The notes under the pieces were generated by a model. It did not search any database and was not told where the DNA came from. It saw nothing but the letters and a program-made list of their open reading frames with translations. From contig CP136896.1 in assembly GCA_034359265.1 (NCBI GenBank), positions 37,066,001 through 37,130,000 on the forward strand: 64,000 nt of DNA, read 5' to 3'. The position numbers and the translations under genes were made by a program. Every line of letters starts with the position of its first letter. Position 1 is the stretch's first letter. Origin of the DNA: Canna indica (Eukaryota > Streptophyta > Magnoliopsida > Zingiberales > Cannaceae). This document shows, piece by piece, positions 8,671 through 19,929 of this stretch.

Positions 8671-11604
8671 TCAATCAAAAAGGGCAAGAAAGATCTATCT
8701 ATTCAAAGGGATGAAAAATAATATATTTATTCTTTTCATAAAGTTGACACTCTAAAGTTTATTTTTCATGAAACATGAAAATCTCAACCAATGGATGGAA
8801 AACAAATATTTAATGAGAAACATAATAATATATGATATGTTCAAAAACTAAATAGTTGAATTCAAAATTAAATCATGTATGTTCTCAAAATGAATATTGT
8901 TTCTTTTTCATGATATTTTTAGATTTCATTCAAACTTTCAAAATACAAAGATATAGTCATTTAAAACATGTATATCAAGTTTGAAGTGAAACTGATGTCA
9001 TTTGATCTAAATATGAACTTAGCATGTTTTCATTTGAAATAAGCATGAAAGACATGAAAATGCTAAGTCTCAAGTTTTGCTATCTACTCATGTTTTCTCT
9101 ATCATAAGCAACTAGATATCAAACATGAGAGAATGTAAGTCTATGAATCAAGTTTGTGCTTAAGATAAAAATTTTAAGTTACTTTGTTGACTTAGGTCAG
9201 TCTATACTTCAAGATTTCAAAAATCAAACTTTTAAGTTTAGACAAAGTCATATTTTTGACAAATATTTTTGAAACCAATTTTTTTTTGACGAAAATTTTT
9301 GATACCAAATATTGAATGGTCATTTGAAATGCATGTATAAAGTTTGAACTCAAAAGAATTTTCAAATACCATTTTTTTTATCCTATATTGATTTTAATGA
9401 AAAAACTAGATATTTCTAGCTATCATTCAAGAATTCAAAATCATTCCTAGAAATGATTTTACTCAATCAATGGTGTAAATGATATTAGAAACATAATCAA
9501 AATGGTATACACAAACTTTCATTTTAAATTTCCGAAAAATCAAAGTATTGAAAAAAATTGATATTTCAAAATGATAATACTTTGTATTTTGAAAATCCAA
9601 CTTCAAAATTTCACTATAAATTAGATTCTTGATAAAACTTTTTGAAACTTTTATTGATAAAACTAGATTTTTCAGTGAATGTGTAGTTTTAAGAATCATC
9701 TAAAAATGATTTTTCTATATTTCTATAGAAATAACTGAAAATTGATACCAATTGTAGGTTGAAATGGTATTTTTGTAATCTTCAGTTATTCTTAAAGCTT
9801 GTTCAATTTTCATTCAAACTTTCATGACACCACATGATGGTCATATAAAGAGTATATGTCAAGTTTGGAATAAAAATTATGTCCTTAAGTCAAGATATCA
9901 ACCTAGCATGGTTTCATTCAAAACTAAACTAGTTTTTATGAAACTTGCTAAGTTCCAATCTTAACATTTACTCATGATTTTTCAAAATTAAATCTATGGA
10001 TACATAACATGAGTAAATCTAAACATGTTCCCCAAATATGGATTGAAAATGAGATCTTTAAGTCAACTTGTTGATTTGGGTCAACTTGTTCAAAAGAGGT
10101 TTTCATGAATTGACTTCAATTGTCATTTTATTCATATCTGTATTAATTTTTCATTCTAAATGCATGGAAATATGTCATACTTATTCCTAAACATGTTTAT
10201 GAAGTTTGGACTTAAAATCAAGTGTCCAAGTCAATTTGTTGACTTTGGTCAAACTTCTCAAGCTTAAATCTCCTAAAGTGAGATACCAATTGTATTTGAT
10301 CATCTAGACATGAATTTTCAAATTTTAAATATCTAGACTCATGAGATATGTGTATCTAAATATGTTTGCCAACTACTAACTCAAAATGATATCTATAATA
10401 ATTGATAACTTAGGCAATTTTTAACTTGTAAGAGACATCATTAAACATGAAAATTCAATTATTATACTAAGAATTTTGCAAAAATTAAATTCATACCTTA
10501 GTCTTAGAAATTTGCCCAACTTTTCATTTCATTTTTCATTTTCTTTTAGATAGCAGAACTTTCCAATTCTTAACTTGCAAGTAGACTTCATTAGTATCAT
10601 AATGAAATAATATGCCAACAAGCAAGCTAATATACTAAATAGTAAAGGGTCAATGCAAAGTTTCATTTAAGAGTCTTAACCTATGCTAGATAGTTAAGAT
10701 TCATTTTTTAAAGAAAATATCATGATATCAAAATGAATCAAAAAGATACTAAGATGTGAAATATTTGAGGAATAAGATCTCTAATCATGTTAAACTAGTT
10801 TGGACTTACAAGAAGGTATCTAGTAATAGATATTTACCTAGAGCAAGTTTCATTCAATAAAATTTGTCTAAGTACTAAAATTTCTACCTACTCATGAAAA
10901 TTCAAGGATTTTACATGTAATTACCATCATGAGTAAAGAGATATAATTTAAGCTTAAGTTTTGAGGTATAACACTAAGATTTGAATTTATCAAAGTTATA
11001 CCTTATTCATGATAATTTACCAAACTATTCTTTTTCTTCCTAATTATTTGCCTTCCTAAAATACTTAGAACTTGCAAGTAAGCTACACAAATATTTTAGA
11101 GAAAATATAACTACTTAGCAAGCTAACCAAACCAAAAAGCAAAGAGAGGCATCAAGTATCATTATCAAATATCACTTTGCTAAATGGTTTGCAATCTGTT
11201 TTAAATAAAATCAATTGATACCAAAACGAATTTTAAGAGATCACAAATGTAATATTAATGAAAACATGATCTCCAACCCTTCGTATTGGTTGAAAATCGA
11301 AATGCCACAATGAGCCTATGATTTAGAATCGCAAGGTCGCATAAGTCCATTATAGGCTACATCGGTCTCCGAGGAGACCGGGAAATCAAAATAAAAAAAT
11401 GTTTTTGAAACTTTATCAAGAGCAGGGAGATCAATTAAGCATAGTATCATAATCTTTAACTAAAGTAAAACAATGCAAGTTGGAAGATGATACCGGAATA
11501 GTTTTGATGCCAACTTTACCTAAGGCATCAATGTAGCTTGAAGTTGCAACCAAGGGAGGATTCATCATTTAAGTCCATGGTCAACTTCAATTCTTCAATC
11601 TCCT
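8671..11604 (-). repeat. non-coding internal region with about 900-bp diverged repeats
   Basis: AT-rich and without any long open frame. Segments near 8968-9225 and 9861-10095 align (shared TAGCATG.TTTCATT, TGCTAAGT, CTACTCATG, CATGAG and GTTGACTT.GGTCA blocks), with a weaker third copy near 10820-10970. The region occupies the place where copia pol should be. Confidence 0.6.
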
Positions 11605-11838
11605 TTATCCTTGTGTGATAGCTCCCCCTATCAAAGAGCATAAGACTTTTGGTACCCAAATGGCTTTGGGTCCTTGGGAGTTAGTTGGCCTAGGTATCCA
11701 AAGTGTCTTAGCAACACTTGGATTCTTCTTAAATGCACAATCATAAATTGTGTGGCCAAAAATACCACAACAAAAACAATGTCCATTGAATTTCTTTTTA
11801 TTTATGCTATGGACATTAGTTTTTGGCGCCTTTAAACC
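11605..11838 (-). pseudogene. copia gag fragment with CCHC zinc knuckle
   Basis: About 78 codons of a gag-pol remnant on the minus strand. It contains a CCHC knuckle (CFCCGIFGHTIYDC, spacing C-x2-C-x4-H-x4-C), which binds retrotransposon RNA, followed by a basic stretch and GPKAIWVPK, a block typical of the Sirevirus gag-protease link. The fragment starts abruptly at the junction with the shortened 5' LTR, so the gag N-terminus was deleted. No protease motif (DSG) follows it. Confidence 0.7.
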
Positions 11839-12787
11839 AAAGATTAATGCTCCTTTGCAAGTCTTTGGCGCCTTCAACTCGTCAGGAGGTAGAACTCGTA
11901 TTAGATCCCGAGTTGAGGAAGAAAGCTAGGCGCTTGCGAGAATGTTCGCGGAAGAGCAGAGCGCCTCTTAATCAATCTTTGAAGGCACAATTCTTCCTTT
12001 TAATTGCTCAATAAAATATGTAAGAGTGAAGGAAGAAGATTAAATGAGATATGTGAGGGTGTATTTATACCCTCACGAAGAAACGACAGCTCAACGGATA
12101 GAAAACTATCCGTTGCAGTCGCCGGTCGATTGGTCGATCGACCGACCGATCGACCGCTCATATCGAACGCCGCTTTTTCTCTCTGTGCGGTCGACCGGCC
12201 AGACGCGAAATCGTGTTCCCTCAATCCGGTCAACCGACGCAACGGAAGCGGACATACGATCGCGCGATCCTCACTTCGGTCGACCGATGAGCATTCTGCT
12301 CATTTTAGGCCTCTGTCAGTCGACAGATCGATCGACCGACGTAGCCACTGCCAGTTTTTGATAGTGTTCGGTCGACCAACCGATCGACCGAATTGGCTAC
12401 TGCCAATCTCTTACACTATTCGGTCGATCACCCGGTCGACCGAACCTAGGCTGAATTTGATTTCTTCAGCCTTTTTCTTCCACGCTTGGTTTCTGGGTTC
12501 CGGCTTTCAACGACTATCAACTTGGAGAGCTTTCATATGATCTTTGAGCTCATCCAAGATGACTTTGGTGCTCATGTTGATCTTCGAGAACTTTCGCAAC
12601 TAACCCGAGTGCAGCGATCAATGTCCTTCCGATTTTCTGATTTCTTCCTATTTTTTCGATCGAGGACATCGAACGCTAATCGATGTGGAACCTGAAAGAT
12701 TTCTCGACGAAATATTAGTTCCATATTTGTTATCATCAAAATCGAGATTAAGAGATTAAGACCAAGGTTGAAAACCTAAAGCCAATA
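11839..12787 (-). repeat. truncated 5' LTR of copia element B
   Basis: Matches 7505-8438 closely over 0.95 kb, including the palindrome cluster (about 12118-12445) and TATA box (plus 12062-12069). The 560 bp corresponding to 6944-7504, which would hold the R/U5 end, is missing. The outer end reads CCAATA instead of CCAACA, a point change in the terminal dinucleotide. Open frames in it are repeat artefacts. Confidence 0.8.
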
Positions 12788-12792
12788 GGGTG

Positions 12793-13013
12793 CTTAGGTA
12801 GTGGAGTAGACATTAGGGCCGAACCACTATAAATCACCGTGTTTGCATTGTTTATATTTGTGCTTGCTAATTGCTTATCATTTGCTTCGGCACGTAATTA
12901 ACTCATATTGTATTTTGCCTAAATAATTAAGAATCATTTAAAATCAGAATTAGGCGAAAAGTTTAGATAACACGCTATTCACCCATCCTCTAGTGTAGGT
13001 CATTTCGCCAACA
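12793..13013 (+). repeat. Sirevirus-like copia LTR A, last part
   Basis: Continues LTR A from 6943. It carries the shared block GTAGTGGAGTAG...CCGAACCACTATAAAT seen in the LTRs at 45043 and 56525, then TATTCACCC..CCTCTAGTG, and ends CGCCAACA. With the first part it makes a solo LTR of about 1.29 kb. Confidence 0.8.
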
Positions 13014-13077
13014 AAGACTACCCCATTTATTTAAAGGATATCTTGATTATATTCTTAAGCAATGTGGGACTTCAACA
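13014..13077 (-). repeat. TRIM-like LTR, right piece
   Basis: The continuation of the minus-strand LTR broken at 5878. It contains TCTTGATTATATT and GCAATGTGGGACTTCAACA, the start of this LTR on the minus strand (compare TGTTAAAGTCCCACATTG at 50575). Confidence 0.6.
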
Positions 13078-13645
13078 CACATACCATTAAACTTTTACAT
13101 AGTAACAAATTGAACGCACTAGCTACAAGAATCCATGAGAAAACCGACACCACTTATAATATAAAACCACTTATAATATAAAAATTGGCATGGAAGAGAT
13201 GCCCAAATTAAAATTTAGGCATTGCTAAATCCTATGATATACGAGTATAAAATAGATAGAGAAAAAAATTAAAACATCGGCGGTTTAAAGCTAAAAGAAA
13301 GACCCACATTAGTATATTGTTTAAAATTCTTCATTAGTTAAAAAAAAAAAAATTAATGTTAAGATGGATATATTATCCAAATTGATGATTTAACCAATGA
13401 TTTCATGAATTATATATAAATTGATCAAGTTTAAGAAAAAATGATAAAAACTTGGACCAATGAATTTGTTGGAAAGCCTTCTTTTCAGAAAAATCGGTGC
13501 CTTCTTGAGGTGCCGGTTTTTAAGGTGTTTTTAATATATAAAAAATTGCTGTGTACTACATTCATTTTGTAAATAGTGTAATTAATTTAAATGTAAACTA
13601 CACTCTCATTTTTTCGTTTATTCTTACTGTATATATATTCCTCCG
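13078..13645. other. AT-rich spacer, no gene seen
   Basis: Non-coding. It has a 17-bp direct repeat (CCACTTATAATATAAAA, around 13150-13182) and an A-run near 13340. It forms the left flank of the LINE insertion. Confidence 0.6.
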
Positions 13646-13666
13646 CTCACTTTTACTTTTTTTTAT

Positions 13667-13888
13667 GGGTAATTAGACGAAAATAGCATCAATTTTTGTG
13701 AATTTTTTAATTTTAGCCAATCTTTAGATTGATCTCAATTGTATATAAGAACTTTCGAATTGGTTTCAATAATGGTCTTCCGTTTGAGAACCGTGAGTAT
13801 AACCATTATTTTGCTGACGTGGTGATCCATAAATAATTTAAAAATCCATCACTTGCCATGTCAGCTCTCTTTTAATATCCACCGGGTC

Positions 13889-13947
<59 letters not shown>
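13667..13947 (+). repeat. left terminal inverted repeat of the Pack-MULE
   Basis: Pairs with 15427-15704. Matching blocks include TTAGACGAAAAT at the tip, AATTGTATATAAGAA, TTTCAATAATG and GCTGACG.GG.GATCCA. It ends in a (CT)n tract (about 13892-13947) mirrored by the (GA)n tract of the right repeat. Confidence 0.85.
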
Positions 13948-13950
<3 letters not shown>

Positions 13951-13951
<1 letters not shown>

Positions 13952-14194
13952 GTTTACATACACAACTTGTTGTTCCACCTCCACGACTCGGGGCTCGACC
14001 AGGCTTTCATCGACGCGCTCCCTGTCTTCCTCTATCAGGACTTCGTCGACTCCAAGGAGCCATTCGACTGTGTCGTTTGCCTCTGCAGGTTCGACGACGA
14101 GGACGAGCTCCGACTGCCGCCCGCCTGCGGCCACACCTTCCACCTCGGCTGCATCGACACGTGCTTGCTTTCCAACTCCACCTGCTCGATCTGA
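13951..14194 (+). pseudogene. captured ATL-type RING-H2 finger fragment
   Basis: About 80 codons matching plant ATL RING-H2 ubiquitin ligases: the GLD stretch with FIDALPVFLY, KEPFDCVVCLC (first two zinc Cys), RLPPACGHTFHLGCID (Cys, His, His, Cys) and LLSNSTCSI. The Trp of the usual IDTW is Cys here, and the frame stops right after the seventh ligand, so the eighth Cys of the CPLC pair is missing and zinc site two is incomplete. The upstream transmembrane segment of ATL proteins is absent, and the open frame instead runs back into the CT tract. This is a captured piece and probably does not give a working E3. Confidence 0.85.
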
Positions 14195-14260
14195 AGAGGA
14201 AGAAGAAGAGGAGAGGGAAGTGGACGACGATGATGACTGTGGGAATGCGTTATCAAAGAG

Positions 14261-14575
14261 TTGGAAGAGAAGCACGTTAATACTATTGGTATTGGGAATG
14301 AAGCAGAGATAAACGAGCGTTGTGAAGAGACTTCTTCTTCTGAGTCACCTGCAAATGCGCCTCTGCTGATGAGGTGTAGGTCAGCGCCTACAAAGAGAAG
14401 GTGGTTACAGAGAGATGAAGTGAGGGTAAATTTGAAGATGGAGAAAGAGGAGGAGAGGCTAGTTCTTATGAATTATGCCCCCGATTTCTTCAAGGTGTGG
14501 TCGGAGATTGTGAAGGAGATGTGGTTGGTAGGAAGCATGGATCCATTGTCGAGGAGCCGAAGCTGGAAGAGATGA
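14261..14575 (+). pseudogene. captured fragment of an uncharacterised plant protein (LLMRCRSAP motif)
   Basis: About 104 codons, with no ATG at the left edge. It holds a Ser/Glu-rich lead-in, then PLLMRCRSAP, a charged run of Lys/Glu, and a C-terminus ending SRSRSWKR before a stop. I recognise the LLMRCRSAP...DPLSRSRSWKR layout from small plant proteins of unknown function; the family name is uncertain. It follows the RING fragment after an acidic stretch in a shifted frame, which suggests an independent capture. Confidence 0.6.
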
Positions 14576-14776
14576 TAAGTATCTATTGTGTTCTCTTAGA
14601 ATTTAAGTTGCCCGACTTATTGCGTGTATATATATATAAGTATACAACATATGCAATAGTAGTCGGTTTTATGTGTGGTTATATAGTCTAATTAAGCCAT
14701 GCGTAACACTAGAAGCCCCACGTGTTCCAATCTCAGCGGTTCGAGCCACAATACACATCTATAGATATCTATATAG

Positions 14777-15232
14777 ATGTATGGCTACTGCAATAGCAAT
14801 CAACCATACCCTGATCGACCACCAGGTGCTTATCTAATGGCTGACGACAAGCCCACTCGCCGCAGCGCCAACGACAAGCCCACTCGCCGCAGCGCCAACG
14901 ACGATGGCCACAACAAAGACGAAGACAGAAACAACATGAACAACAACTCCCAAGTCAATGACGACGGCAGCCACCGGGGTTGGCTCCAACTCAGCATCGG
15001 AACGGTGGATCCCTCGAATAGTAAAAAGAGTAGTACTGATCTGGTGGAGCTCGATTTCTTCCACCGACCGACGGTGAAGCCACCTCCATTGTTGTCGCTT
15101 GTTGCTGGATTGCCATCCTTGACGACGCCGCTATTTTCGAGAGGTTATCACCACCATTGGGGACCAACGACGGAGGATGCAAGTCCAAGCTCGACTGCAC
15201 CAGGAGCATCCACGCTACCTCTGTCGATATAG
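14777..15232 (+). pseudogene. captured fragment, plant protein with GWLQLSIG...LVELDFF
   Basis: An open frame of 151 codons from an ATG at 14777. Its N-terminal part has a twofold direct repeat (DDKPTRRSAN / NDKPTRRSAN) and an Asn/Asp-rich stretch. The core HRGWLQLSIG followed about 20 residues later by DLVELDFF resembles a plant protein family whose name I cannot give with confidence. It ends at a stop shortly before the right inverted repeat. A third captured host piece is the likely origin; I see no evidence that it is expressed. Confidence 0.55.
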
Positions 15233-15421
15233 TCGAGCTTTAGTGGGTGGTGGCAATATGTTAGCGTAGAACAAATGGTAGGCTTGGGCCCCGAGGTAGA
15301 AGCACCCACTTTCCTGTTGAAGGTCGAAGCTGCTAGCCGCCCTTGCATGCCGAGGGAGGGGAAGACAAGAAGTAGAAGAGAGAGAGAGATGGAGGGCGAC
15401 AGCAGTATGGTAAGAAGAAGA

Positions 15422-15426
<5 letters not shown>

Positions 15427-15471
<45 letters not shown>

Positions 15472-15704
15472 ACCCAAGTGTACATTAAAAGATAATGTAT
15501 ACATTGAGCTGAGCGGGTAAGTAAGGATTTTTAAAATTATATTTGGATCGCCGCGTCAGCAAGTTAACAGGCAACATCACGATTAACTGTCAGGGATCAT
15601 TATTGAAATCAATGTTAAACTTCTTATATACAATTAAGACCAATCAAAGGATTGGCCAAATTTAAAAAATTTATGAAAGTTGAGATCATTTTCGTCTAAT
15701 ACCC
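15427..15704 (-). repeat. right terminal inverted repeat of the Pack-MULE
   Basis: Inverted partner of 13667-13947. It begins internally with a (GA)n tract (about 15427-15466) and ends ATTTTCGTCTAATACCC next to the second copy of the 9-bp target duplication. Confidence 0.85.
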
Positions 15705-15859
15705 TTTTTTTATCCAAATAAAATACTTTTATTACTTAACTACTAGAAGAAAAGTCATTACACACAATATTTAGTAAATCAAGGGACCATTGGTCCACCC
15801 ATATAAAAGATCTATTACATTCTTAGTGCCTCCTTAACTATCTAGTCTGCTACCTTATT

Positions 15860-18800
15860 TTCATTAAGGCTTGGTGTATTGGAACTCTATTGCAACGTCC
15901 ATTTCCTTTGCAAATTCGGTAAGAAACAAAATATCCCTAATTATATTCCTAATTGACCAGAACACATTAGTAGATTGATTACACATATCCATAACAAGTT
16001 TTGATCGGACTCAATTATAACATTTGTATACTGTTTATCAATAGCAAATATCACTGTATTCTTAACTGCTATAGCTTCATAATACAATGAAGAACCATGC
16101 TCAAAAACAGATGCACTAGCATACATTACTTTACCAAAATTGTCACGCCATATAAAGCACGAAGCAAATGATTTAGTTACATCTATACAAGCACCATCAA
16201 TATTTATTTTAACAAAATCCTGAGGTGGCACCCAAATGTTTCCAGTATTATTTGTAGGCGAGGTCCCCTCAATTAAAGGTGTTTCAACATAATTGATTGT
16301 GATAGCTATAACTTTAGCAATTATAGAGAAAACAATAGTCTTAGTTTGTTTGAAAATTGTCTAATTCCAAAAGTGCTAAATGCAATAGAGTATTTAGACA
16401 TATCGCTACTTTTATATCCGAGGCAACATTTGAATTTGAAGGGTGTCGAGGATTAAATTCTAAATACAAAGAATGCAAAAGGCCAAGGGCAACCGAAAAC
16501 CGATAATCAATAAGCCTCTAAACCTCCCGAGCTACCTCGCAGTCCTAAAGTGCATGTTTTGCATTCTCAGGCTGGCTGCCGCAACGAAAGCAAATTGGGG
16601 AAGCTAATGATGTTACCTAAACAATCTCTTTGTCATGGGTAGTCGCTCATGAAGAAATTTCCAAGCAAATTGCTTGACACTAGAGCCAATTGGAAGCTTC
16701 CAGAGAACACCCCACTTAGGAGGATTGTCTCGGCCAGGGGCATAAGAACAAGTTAAGTATCTATAGACAACTTTACAACTAACCATACCATTGTTCTCTA
16801 AAAACCATACCCATTTATGATCATCAGGGTTGAAACCCAAATTAATCCCGGTTGAAATCCAAATTAATCCCGGTTGAAACCCAAATTAATCCCGAAAACA
16901 CTTAGGGGCAAGTCCGAATCAAATAAGTTGTTCAACATATCTAGATCCCAATTGTTATTATCCATTAAATCAGCCACACACAAATCCAGCTCAAACATAG
17001 AGATATTAACATAAGTAGGATTATAAGCAATTGGAATATCAAAGCACCATGGATCATCAAATATCTTAGTATTTGTACCAGAAGAAATAACCTTTTTAAA
17101 TCCACATTTAAAATAATCAGCAGCATTCAAAATAATCTTTCTGCAGCGACTAAATTTATACGACAACACTGAAGTCCAAAGATGAAAAGTACCATACTTA
17201 GCTTTCACCATATTACACCAAATAGAATCATTATCATCAAGCAAGCTTTGAATCCTCTTAGCAGATAAGGAAAATTGCATTAAAGCTAAATCTTTTATAC
17301 CAAGCCCCCCAAGGGATAAAGTTAAGATCCTTATTAGCTGGTTGTCTAGGGCAGATTATAGTTCCAAAGTACTTAGTAGGAAAATTTCCATGTTTCATTC
17401 CAAATTTATGACATACTATGCCTAATTGAAGCAGAAGAACTACCAAGGAAAAAAAATTTAGATTTCTGGAAGTTTATTTTCTAGTTTGACATTTCAGCAT
17501 AGCACTCAAATATTTTTGGAACAGATTTTATAGACTTATCATTTGCCCTAAAAGAGAGTAAAATGTCATCTGCATACATAAGATCATTGATCTTAAAACC
17601 ATTTTTAATAGTAACAATTGAGATATTCCCTAAAGCAACAGCCTCATTAAGCATACAAGATAAAAGATGGCTTACTATGATATACAAGGGGACAGAGAGT
17701 CCCATTGTCTAATACCACGAGAAGATGTAAATTTGGATGAGAGCATACCATTAATATTACATCTAAATGAAGCAGATGAAAGATAAATGAATTTAATCGG
17801 AAAATTTAGCAATCTCATAACATGAAAGATAACACTCCATGAAATTTTATCATGTCTTTTCTAAATCTGTTTTAATCATGACAATGAGATTTTTACCTTT
17901 GGAGTTATATGAATGATCGATGAATAATTTCCTATGCATCTAGAATATTGTCATGAATAGATCTACCAGATATGAATGCAAATTGGTTTTTAGAGATTAA
18001 ATCATTAAGTACAGGTTTGATTTTATTTGCTAAGGTCTTGGTAAGGATTCTATAATCACATTACAAAGGGAGATAAGTCTAAAATCCTTAATGAATTTTG
18101 GACTGTCCTTTTTTGGAATGAAAAGGATATTAGTATCATTCCATTCAATTTGAATCACATCATGTGCATGGAAATAGTTAAAAGCATTCAAGATATAAAC
18201 AGATATATTTTCCCAATAACATTTAAAAAATTCCCCAGTAAAACCATCTGGGCCAAGGCTTTTGCCCATACCAATGGACTTAACAGTTTTACAAATTTCA
18301 TCACAAGAGAAATCAGAAACCAAAGCATCATGGGAAGACTCATCAAACTTACCTATATCAGGCAATACATATTTCAAAATGCTTTGAGTATTCATTATAT
18401 CCCCATAAATCCTTATAAAAAGCAGCAAAGCCTTGTAAATTTCCTCTGAATTGAAAACACACACCTCATTTATTTTAACAGTATAAATAAAATTCCTTCT
18501 TTTTCTTTTAACAACTAAGTGATGGTAGTATTTAGTATTTTTCTCCCCATCTCTAATCCAATTAACCTTAGCAAGGCTACTCCATTTTTGGCAGATCTGA
18601 GATCTGATCTCATTAGCCTTCTTATAGAGGCCTGCCAAGCTAGAGAGCTCTTCACTGGATAGCCCACTATCACAATCCTTAAGCTCCAGATTTTTAATAA
18701 CAGAATTGGTAGTAGCCAGATTTTCCTCTAAATTCCCTAAGACATTTTTATTCCAAGAGGATAATTTTCCCCTAAGGGCTTAAAGTTTTTTGATATCAAA

Positions 18801-19634
18801 GCCATAGGTTGATCTAATGAGTCTCCCTTGTTACACCATGAGTTTCTAACTATTTTCCCCACCTCAGGATAACATGTCCAGAAATTTTGAAAAGTAAATT
18901 TAAAATTCTTATTTTGCTTAATGCCCTCAATCTGAATTATAATAGGGCAGTGATCAGAAATAGCCCTATCAAGATGTAACACCTTAGTATTTCCAAACTT
19001 ACTAAGCCAAATAGTATTAGCAAAAAGTCTATCTAACCTAACAAGTATCCTGCCAATGGATCTATTACTACTCCAAGTTTATTTAGGTCCACTAAATCCA
19101 AAGTCAACCAAACCACAATTTGCAATACATTCTTTAAGAGCCATAACATTGCTAGTTATACTAAAAGGCCTACCACCCAGTTTGTCAGCTTTATTAATGA
19201 CATAATTAAAATCCCCATAAATCAACCAGGGAATTACCTAAAACCCTAAATTGCCAAGTTCATTCCAAAATTTAAATATGACTATAGGATTATTATCAGC
19301 ATAAATCCAGTAAACAGCCAAGGAAAGTTATTATTAAAAGAGACAACAGCATTCAAACAATGCTTAGAACTAGTAATAGGCTGCAATTTGACATTTAAAG
19401 TATCCCAACCCAATAAAAGACCACCAGATACCCCTTTAGCAGGGAAGAAAAAAGTAGACCAATATTTACCAAAAATCTTAACACAATCAAAATTAAAAAA
19501 ATTGACATATGAGTTTCCTGTAGAAAAATTAAATCAATCTTATTTGTCTTAATATTTATGTGAATGAAATTCCTTACTTCCTTCCTATTTAACCCTTTAC
19601 AATTCCAGTTAAGAATCTTCATCATTATTGTCAT
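15860..19634 (-). pseudogene. LINE I ORF2: endonuclease, RT, RNase H (decayed)
   Basis: Starts at 19634 (MTIMMKILNWNCKGLNR, then IDLIFLQETHMS), the N-terminus of an APE-type endonuclease. RT follows with SLGPDGFTGEFFK and FIPKKD (about 18030-18300) and the catalytic box YADDILLSF (about 17560). A zf-RVT region (about 16613-16840, WKLPIGSSVKQFAWKFLHERLP) and an RNase H domain (VKINIDGACI near 16200, IIESDQNLL near 16010) complete it. Frames change several times with stops in every domain. Domain order matches plant L1 LINEs that carry a terminal RNase H. Confidence 0.88.
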
Positions 19635-19929
19635 TATTTTTCAAGTTCACCCTCTCATCTATTACCTCAGCCATAGGCATCCTATTACCCAGAGGCTTTC
19701 TCGTCTCCAGAATTACCCAATGGTGACATGGGAAAATCTAGAGCAAGAGGAGAAAGAGGAGAAGCATTCAAAAAGGCATCAAGGTTCTTTTTTAATTCAT
19801 CCTTTCTAGGCCTTCTTTTTTTAGCATTCATCAAGTTATCAAGTTTAAGTAAATTCCTAGAAAAACCAGACCTAGAAGATTTATTTTTACCAGCCTTCCT
19901 AGGGGTTCTTCTATATAGGAAACAATAAC

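Larger units (their letters stand above)
6944..12787 (-). mobile_element. Sirevirus-like Ty1/copia element B, non-autonomous
   Basis: A minus-strand insertion in LTR A with a perfect 5-bp target duplication, GGGTG at 6939-6943 and 12788-12792. Its 3' LTR is at 6944-8438 and a shortened 5' LTR at 11839-12787. Between them are polypurine tracts, about 2.5 kb of diverged non-coding repeats and one gag zinc-knuckle fragment. Protease, integrase, RT and RNase H are absent, as are the 5' half of gag and the primer site. It can only have moved with help in trans, or it lost these parts after insertion. Confidence 0.85.
13667..15704. mobile_element. Pack-MULE carrying fragments of three genes
   Basis: A 2038-bp element flanked by a perfect 9-bp duplication TTTTTTTAT (13658-13666 and 15705-15713). 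Ends GGGTAATTAGACGAAAAT and, inverted, GGGTATTAGACGAAAAT open long imperfect terminal inverted repeats of about 280 bp. Long inverted repeats, a 9-bp duplication and captured host exons without transposase define a Pack-MULE. The interior holds a RING-H2 fragment and two other host-like fragments, all on the plus strand. Confidence 0.88.

Noticed and set aside
13853..13950. Poly-Ser-Leu N-terminus in front of the RING fragment
   Set aside because: It is translation of the (CT)n tract in the terminal inverted repeat, not protein-coding ancestry.
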